This document shows, piece after piece, positions 59,511 through 64,000 of a stretch of DNA of 64,000 nt; the stretch's first letter is position 1; every line of letters begins with the position of its first letter. The notes under the pieces were generated by a model. The model saw only the letters and a list, made by a program, of their open reading frames with translations. It did no database searches and was not told where the DNA came from. Source of the stretch: CAVSJJ01 sp963728395. Lineage in GTDB: Bacteria; Actinomycetota; Actinomycetes; Actinomycetales; Dermatophilaceae. Both the position numbers and the translations under genes were made by a program. The stretch is from the NCBI GenBank assembly GCA_963728395.1, contig CAVSJJ010000001.1:186001-250000 (forward strand). Direction: 5' to 3'.

Positions 59511-62156
59511 ATGACCGAACACCTCTCCCCATCTCGCGCTGCCTCCATCCCGGACCGGCCGTCGATCGACGGTCTGGAGGAGAAGTGGGGAGCGGTATGG
59601 AGCGAGCAGGCGACCTACGCCTTCGACCGTGACGCTGCCCTCGACGGGCCGCGGGAGGCGGTCTTCTCCATCGACACCCCGCCGCCGACGGCGAGCGGCA
59701 GCCTGCACATGGGACACGTGTTCTCCTACACGCACACCGACTGCATGGCCCGCTACAAGCGGATGGCCGGGTTCAACGTGTTCTACCCGATCGGGTGGGA
59801 CGACAACGGCCTGCCGACCGAGAAGCGGGTGCAGAACTACTACGGGGTGCGCGGCGACGCGGCCCTGCACCACGACCCGGGGTTCCAGCCGCCCCACCGC
59901 GGCGACGCGAAGAGCCTCAAGGCCGCCGACCAGCTCCCCATCAGCCGGCAGAACTTCATCGAGCTGTGCGACGAGCTGACCGTCGAGGACGAGAAGGCCT
60001 TCGAGTCCCTCTTCCGCCGGATGGGCTTCAGCCTCGACTGGACGATCTCCTACCGGACCATCGACGAGCACTCCCGGGCGACCGCCCAGCAGGCGTTCCT
60101 GCGCAACCTCGCCCGCGGCGAGGCCTACCAGGCCGAGGCGCCGGGACTGTGGGACGTGACGTTCCAGACCGCCGTGGCCCAGGCCGAGCTCGAGGCCCGG
60201 GACTACCCCGGCCACTACCACCGGGTGGCCTTCCACGGTGCCGACGGCCCGGTCCACATCGAGACGACCCGGCCCGAGCTCATCCCGAGCTGCGTTGCAC
60301 TCATCGCCCACCCCGACGACGAGCGGTACCAGGGGCTGTTCGGCTCGCGGGTGACGACGCCGCTCTTCGGCGTCGAGGTCCCCGTCGTCGCGCATTCCGC
60401 CGCCGAGATGGACAAGGGCGCGGGTATCGCCATGTGCTGCACCTTCGGCGACCTCACCGACGTCCTCTGGTGGCGCGAGCTGAAGCTGCCGACCCGCTCG
60501 GTCATCACTCGCTCCGGACGGCTCCAGACGGAGGTGCCCGAGTGGCTCTCCGGGATGCCGGGCGAGCAGCTGTATGCCGACCGGCTGGCCGGCAAGACCC
60601 CCTTCTCCGCGCGCGAGGCCGTCGTCGACGCCCTGCGCGAGAGCGGCGATCTGGACGGTGAGCCGACCCCGACCCAGCGCAAGGCCAACTTCTACGAGCG
60701 CGGCGAGAAGCCGCTCGAGATAGTCACGTCCCGCCAGTGGTACATCCGCAACGGCGGTCGGGAGGCCGGGCTCAACAGCGCCCTCGTCGCCCGCGGCGAG
60801 GAGATCGACTTCCACCCGTCGTTCATGCGGGCCCGCTATGCCAACTGGGTGCGCGGCCTCAACGGCGACTGGCTCATCTCCCGGCAGCGCTTCTTCGGGG
60901 TCCCGATCCCGGTCTGGTATCCGATCGACGCCGACGGCGAACCCGACTACGACCAGCCGCTCGTCCCGGACGAGGCGGACCTGCCGGTCGACCCGGCGGC
61001 CAACCCGCCTCGCGGCTACGAGGAGTCCCAGCGCGGCGCGCCCGGCGGCTTCGTCGGCGACCCCGATATCTTCGACACGTGGGCGACCTCCTCGCTCAGC
61101 CCGCACATCGCCGGGGGGTGGCGCCGGGTGCAGGACGACGGCTCCGTCGCCGAGGACCCGGTGTGGCCCAAGGTCTTCCCGATGGACATGCGCCCGCAGG
61201 GCCACGACATCATCCGGACCTGGCTGTTCGCCTCGGTCGTGCGCGCCCACTTCGAGCACGGGAGCGTCCCGTGGTCCAACGCCGCGATCAGCGGATGGAT
61301 CCTCGACCCGGACCGGAAGAAGATGTCGAAGTCCAAGGGCAATGTCGTCACGCCCGAGGACGTCGTCAAGGAGCACAGCGCCGACGCCGTCCGCTACTGG
61401 GCGGCGAGCGGGCGGCTCGGGACGGACGCGGCATACGACATCGGCCAGATGAAGGTCGGCCGCCGGCTGGCCATCAAGATCCTCAACGCGAGCAAGTTCG
61501 CGCTCGGTTTCGGGGACGTCGAGGGTGACCTCGCGGCTGCGGTGACCGACCCGCTCGACAGGGCCCTGCTCGCCGGGCTCGCCGACGTCGTCGACCAGGC
61601 GAGCGCCGGGTTCGAGGCGTGGGACTACACCCGCAGCCTCGAGGTGACCGAGACCTACTTCTGGACCTTCTGCGACGACTACCTCGAGCTCGTCAAGGAC
61701 CGCGCCTACGGTGCGCGCGGTGAGGCCGAGGCCGCCAGCGCCCGCGCGACCCTGCGGATCGCCCTCGAGGTCCTGCTCCGCCTCCTCGCGCCCTTCCTGC
61801 CCTACGTCACCGAGGAGGTCTGGTCCTGGTGGCACGCCGGCTCGGTCCACCGAGCGTCGTGGCCGGTCCGCGACGAGCTCGCCGCCGGGCGCGAGGGCGA
61901 CCCCGCGCTGCTCGTGGCCGTCGGCGAGGCCCTCGCCGCGATCCGCAAGGCCAAGTCGGAGGCGAAGCTCGGCATGCGCGCCGAGGTCGCGCGGGTCACC
62001 GTGACCGGGCCGACCCGGGCGCTCGACGACGTCCGGGCGGCCGAGGGCGACCTGCGGGCGGCCGGCCGGATCACCGGCGAGGTGACCTACGCCGAGGGCG
62101 GCTCGGTCGGCGCCCACGACATCGAGCTCATCCCGGTGGCCAAGCCCGGCAGCTGA
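59511..62156 (+). CDS. valS: Valyl-tRNA synthetase, archaeal-like type
   Basis: Class I synthetase of 881 residues. The HIGH motif is SLHMGHVFSY (near residue 65) and KMSKS is KKMSKSKGN (near residue 604). YPIGWDDNGLPTEKRVQNYY is typical of the second, archaeal-like ValS type found in some actinobacteria. The usual bacterial C-terminal coiled coil is missing or very short. AGGA lies 9 bases before the ATG. Confidence 0.93.
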   Translation: MTEHLSPSRAASIPDRPSIDGLEEKWGAVWSEQATYAFDRDAALDGPREAVFSIDTPPPTASGSLHMGHVFSYTHTDCMARYKRMAGFNVFYPIGWDDNGLPTEKRVQNYYGVRGDAALHHDPGFQPPHRGDAKSLKAADQLPISRQNFIELCDELTVEDEKAFESLFRRMGFSLDWTISYRTIDEHSRATAQQAFLRNLARGEAYQAEAPGLWDVTFQTAVAQAELEARDYPGHYHRVAFHGADGPVHIETTRPELIPSCVALIAHPDDERYQGLFGSRVTTPLFGVEVPVVAHSAAEMDKGAGIAMCCTFGDLTDVLWWRELKLPTRSVITRSGRLQTEVPEWLSGMPGEQLYADRLAGKTPFSAREAVVDALRESGDLDGEPTPTQRKANFYERGEKPLEIVTSRQWYIRNGGREAGLNSALVARGEEIDFHPSFMRARYANWVRGLNGDWLISRQRFFGVPIPVWYPIDADGEPDYDQPLVPDEADLPVDPAANPPRGYEESQRGAPGGFVGDPDIFDTWATSSLSPHIAGGWRRVQDDGSVAEDPVWPKVFPMDMRPQGHDIIRTWLFASVVRAHFEHGSVPWSNAAISGWILDPDRKKMSKSKGNVVTPEDVVKEHSADAVRYWAASGRLGTDAAYDIGQMKVGRRLAIKILNASKFALGFGDVEGDLAAAVTDPLDRALLAGLADVVDQASAGFEAWDYTRSLEVTETYFWTFCDDYLELVKDRAYGARGEAEAASARATLRIALEVLLRLLAPFLPYVTEEVWSWWHAGSVHRASWPVRDELAAGREGDPALLVAVGEALAAIRKAKSEAKLGMRAEVARVTVTGPTRALDDVRAAEGDLRAAGRITGEVTYAEGGSVGAHDIELIPVAKPGS

Positions 62157-62165
62157 GCCGCCGGC

Positions 62166-62867
62166 TCAGGTCGGTGCCGACGCCCGCGGCGCCCGGGCCA
62201 GGCCGCGTACCCACGCGGTCAGCCCGGGCGAGCGCACCGGCTGGGTCCCGTCCGGGTGGACGACGAGCCATGGCACGTCGCCGCCGGATAGGCCGAGCCG
62301 GTGCCCGACGAGGGCGTCACGGCGCAGATGTGCGACCCGGCCCGTGACGGGGTCGTAGACGGCAAGCGCACCGTCGCCGTCGGCCGGGAAGATGAGTCCG
62401 GTATGCCGCGGCCGGCGGCCGTCGCCGACGTACAGCAGCGCGGGCGCCCCCTCGACGACGGCCGCGACGAGCAGCTCGTACGCAGCGGCGAGCGCCTCGG
62501 GGTCCGCCACCCGCAGCGTCGACACCTCGTAGCGCGTCCCGGCACGCGAGGCACCGCTCTCGAGCTCCCGACGCGCTCCCCAGGGAGCGGTTCCGAGCCG
62601 GGCGGGCCAGGGCAGGTGCGGGTGCCGGCCCGGACCGAACACCCCGTTCGTGCGGCGTCGAACGATCCGCTCGTAGGCGGCGAACCGGTCCTCGGCGCTC
62701 GCACCGGCCGGGGCTCCCGGCGGGTGTGGCCGGCCGGTCAGCATCCACGACGCGAAGACCGGGTCGACGAGCATCCGCGCCACGGTGAGACAGGCCGCTC
62801 CCCCGCCCGAGCCGGACCGCCGGATCGGGCCGGTGTCGCCGGCCCGGAGCCGATAGGGAGTCAGCAC
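62166..62867 (-). CDS. Conserved hypothetical protein with a possible Cys-His protease-like core
   Basis: 233-residue soluble protein without a recognised name. SGSGGGAACLTVARMLVDP near the N-terminus looks like the nucleophile helix of a papain-like cysteine peptidase; RHTGLIF and VYDPVTG in the second half could supply His and Asp in the usual order. The middle has YERIVRRRTNGVFGPGRH. No signal peptide or membrane helix. GTG start at 62867 is uncertain. It converges on valS and lies downstream of clpX. Confidence 0.55.
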   Translation of the reverse strand: MLTPYRLRAGDTGPIRRSGSGGGAACLTVARMLVDPVFASWMLTGRPHPPGAPAGASAEDRFAAYERIVRRRTNGVFGPGRHPHLPWPARLGTAPWGARRELESGASRAGTRYEVSTLRVADPEALAAAYELLVAAVVEGAPALLYVGDGRRPRHTGLIFPADGDGALAVYDPVTGRVAHLRRDALVGHRLGLSGGDVPWLVVHPDGTQPVRSPGLTAWVRGLARAPRASAPT

Positions 62868-62963
62868 CGGTCCATCGTCGCCAATCCTCGGTCGCGACGC
62901 CAGCAGACGGACCGCGAGATGCCCGGGTCAGCGCCGGGTCGCGACGGCCGTCCGAGCAGGGCG

Positions 62964-64000
<1,037 letters not shown>

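Larger units (their letters stand above)
201..62408. repeat. Dispersed 8-mer GTATGCCG / CGGCATAC, 41 copies
   Basis: By eye I find CGGCATAC on the plus strand starting at 201, 1287, 6248, 13228, 16330, 21731, 22133, 23765, 28876, 29490, 29637, 36305, 37526, 43778, 48704, 50609, 51564, 52362, 54179, 56653, 57614, 59257 and 61429, and GTATGCCG at 2083, 8377, 14555, 14696, 15867, 22148, 28891, 32673, 32689, 36999, 40329, 46868, 49866, 52414, 52969, 58790, 60572 and 62401. I searched for the 7-mer GTATGCC and found the next base to be G in every case, so the real unit is at least 8 bases. 33 copies are in genes and 8 between them. Confidence 0.85.

Noticed and set aside
201..62408. The 8-mer as KOPS-type FtsK-orienting sequences
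   Set aside because: KOPS are strongly strand-biased within a replichore. Here 18 and 23 copies face each way and adjacent copies often oppose each other.
201..62408. The 8-mer as a by-product of Tyr-Ala or Ala-Tyr codon preference
   Set aside because: Five genic copies are in other frames and eight are intergenic, and TACGCC or GCGTAC also occur for the same dipeptides.

Overview
The window is a very GC-rich, densely packed chromosomal segment from an actinobacterium. Supporting signs are the ftsK-rimO-pgsA-cinA-clgR block, an ileS gene behind a T-box leader, folC followed by a DUF4233 protein, sugar ABC operons that carry no ATPase gene, a LAxTG (sortase E type) anchor, and many genes that begin 6-7 bases after a TANNNT -10 box (leaderless mRNAs). 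I cannot fix the genus from sequence alone; a member of the Intrasporangiaceae or a neighbouring family would fit. I see no rRNA, tRNA, CRISPR array, insertion sequence or prophage.

Layout. 0-18.9 kb is core housekeeping: the end of an Nei-type DNA glycosylase; clgR, cinA, pgsA and rimO; a MauE-thioredoxin fusion; ftsK; a SatD/membrane-protein pair behind a tandem operator; dapA-rnj-pentapeptide protein; thyA and folA; an enoyl-CoA hydratase, acetyltransferase and AzlCD exporter operon; siroheme genes; dapB. 19-22.1 kb holds two tandem secreted TIM-barrel-like paralogues. 22.2-25 kb is rpsO-pnp. 25.5-28.8 kb is a sugar importer. 28.8-36 kb holds an amidohydrolase, lpd, ndk, folC, an acyltransferase and a beta-lactamase-fold hydrolase. 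36.1-46 kb is a galactoside catabolic region: an alpha-galactosidase with its own ABC importer on the minus strand, and divergently a GH42 beta-galactosidase, a DeoR-type regulator and galT. 46-51.7 kb has a nucleoside phosphorylase, a quinone-oxidoreductase-like gene and ileS. 51.75-57.9 kb is a cobalamin-riboswitch-controlled uptake operon: two surface proteins resembling the two halves of animal transcobalamin, then ECF transporter subunits T, A-A and S. 58-64 kb holds a NUDIX gene behind a short upstream ORF, a PlsC-like acyltransferase, an archaeal-type valS, an unknown Cys/His protein and the 3' part of clpX.

How the parts work together. The B12 operon reads as capture at the cell wall (sortase-anchored alpha-barrel plus membrane-tethered beta-domain), hand-over to an ECF importer, and feedback by the riboswitch. 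The galactoside region imports alpha- and beta-galactosides, cleaves them and feeds galactose into the Leloir pathway through GalT; galK and galE are not in the window. An identical 11-mer placed in opposite orientations at the two ends of the divergent intergenic region is a candidate shared operator.

The most unusual signal is genome-scale rather than a gene: the 8-mer GTATGCCG / CGGCATAC occurs 41 times by my count, in both orientations, in all three codon frames and in intergenic DNA, once as an inverted pair forming the stem of a bidirectional terminator. Roughly two occurrences would be expected by chance at this base composition. Density and placement resemble DNA uptake sequences or cyanobacterial HIP1, which I do not know to be described for this group.
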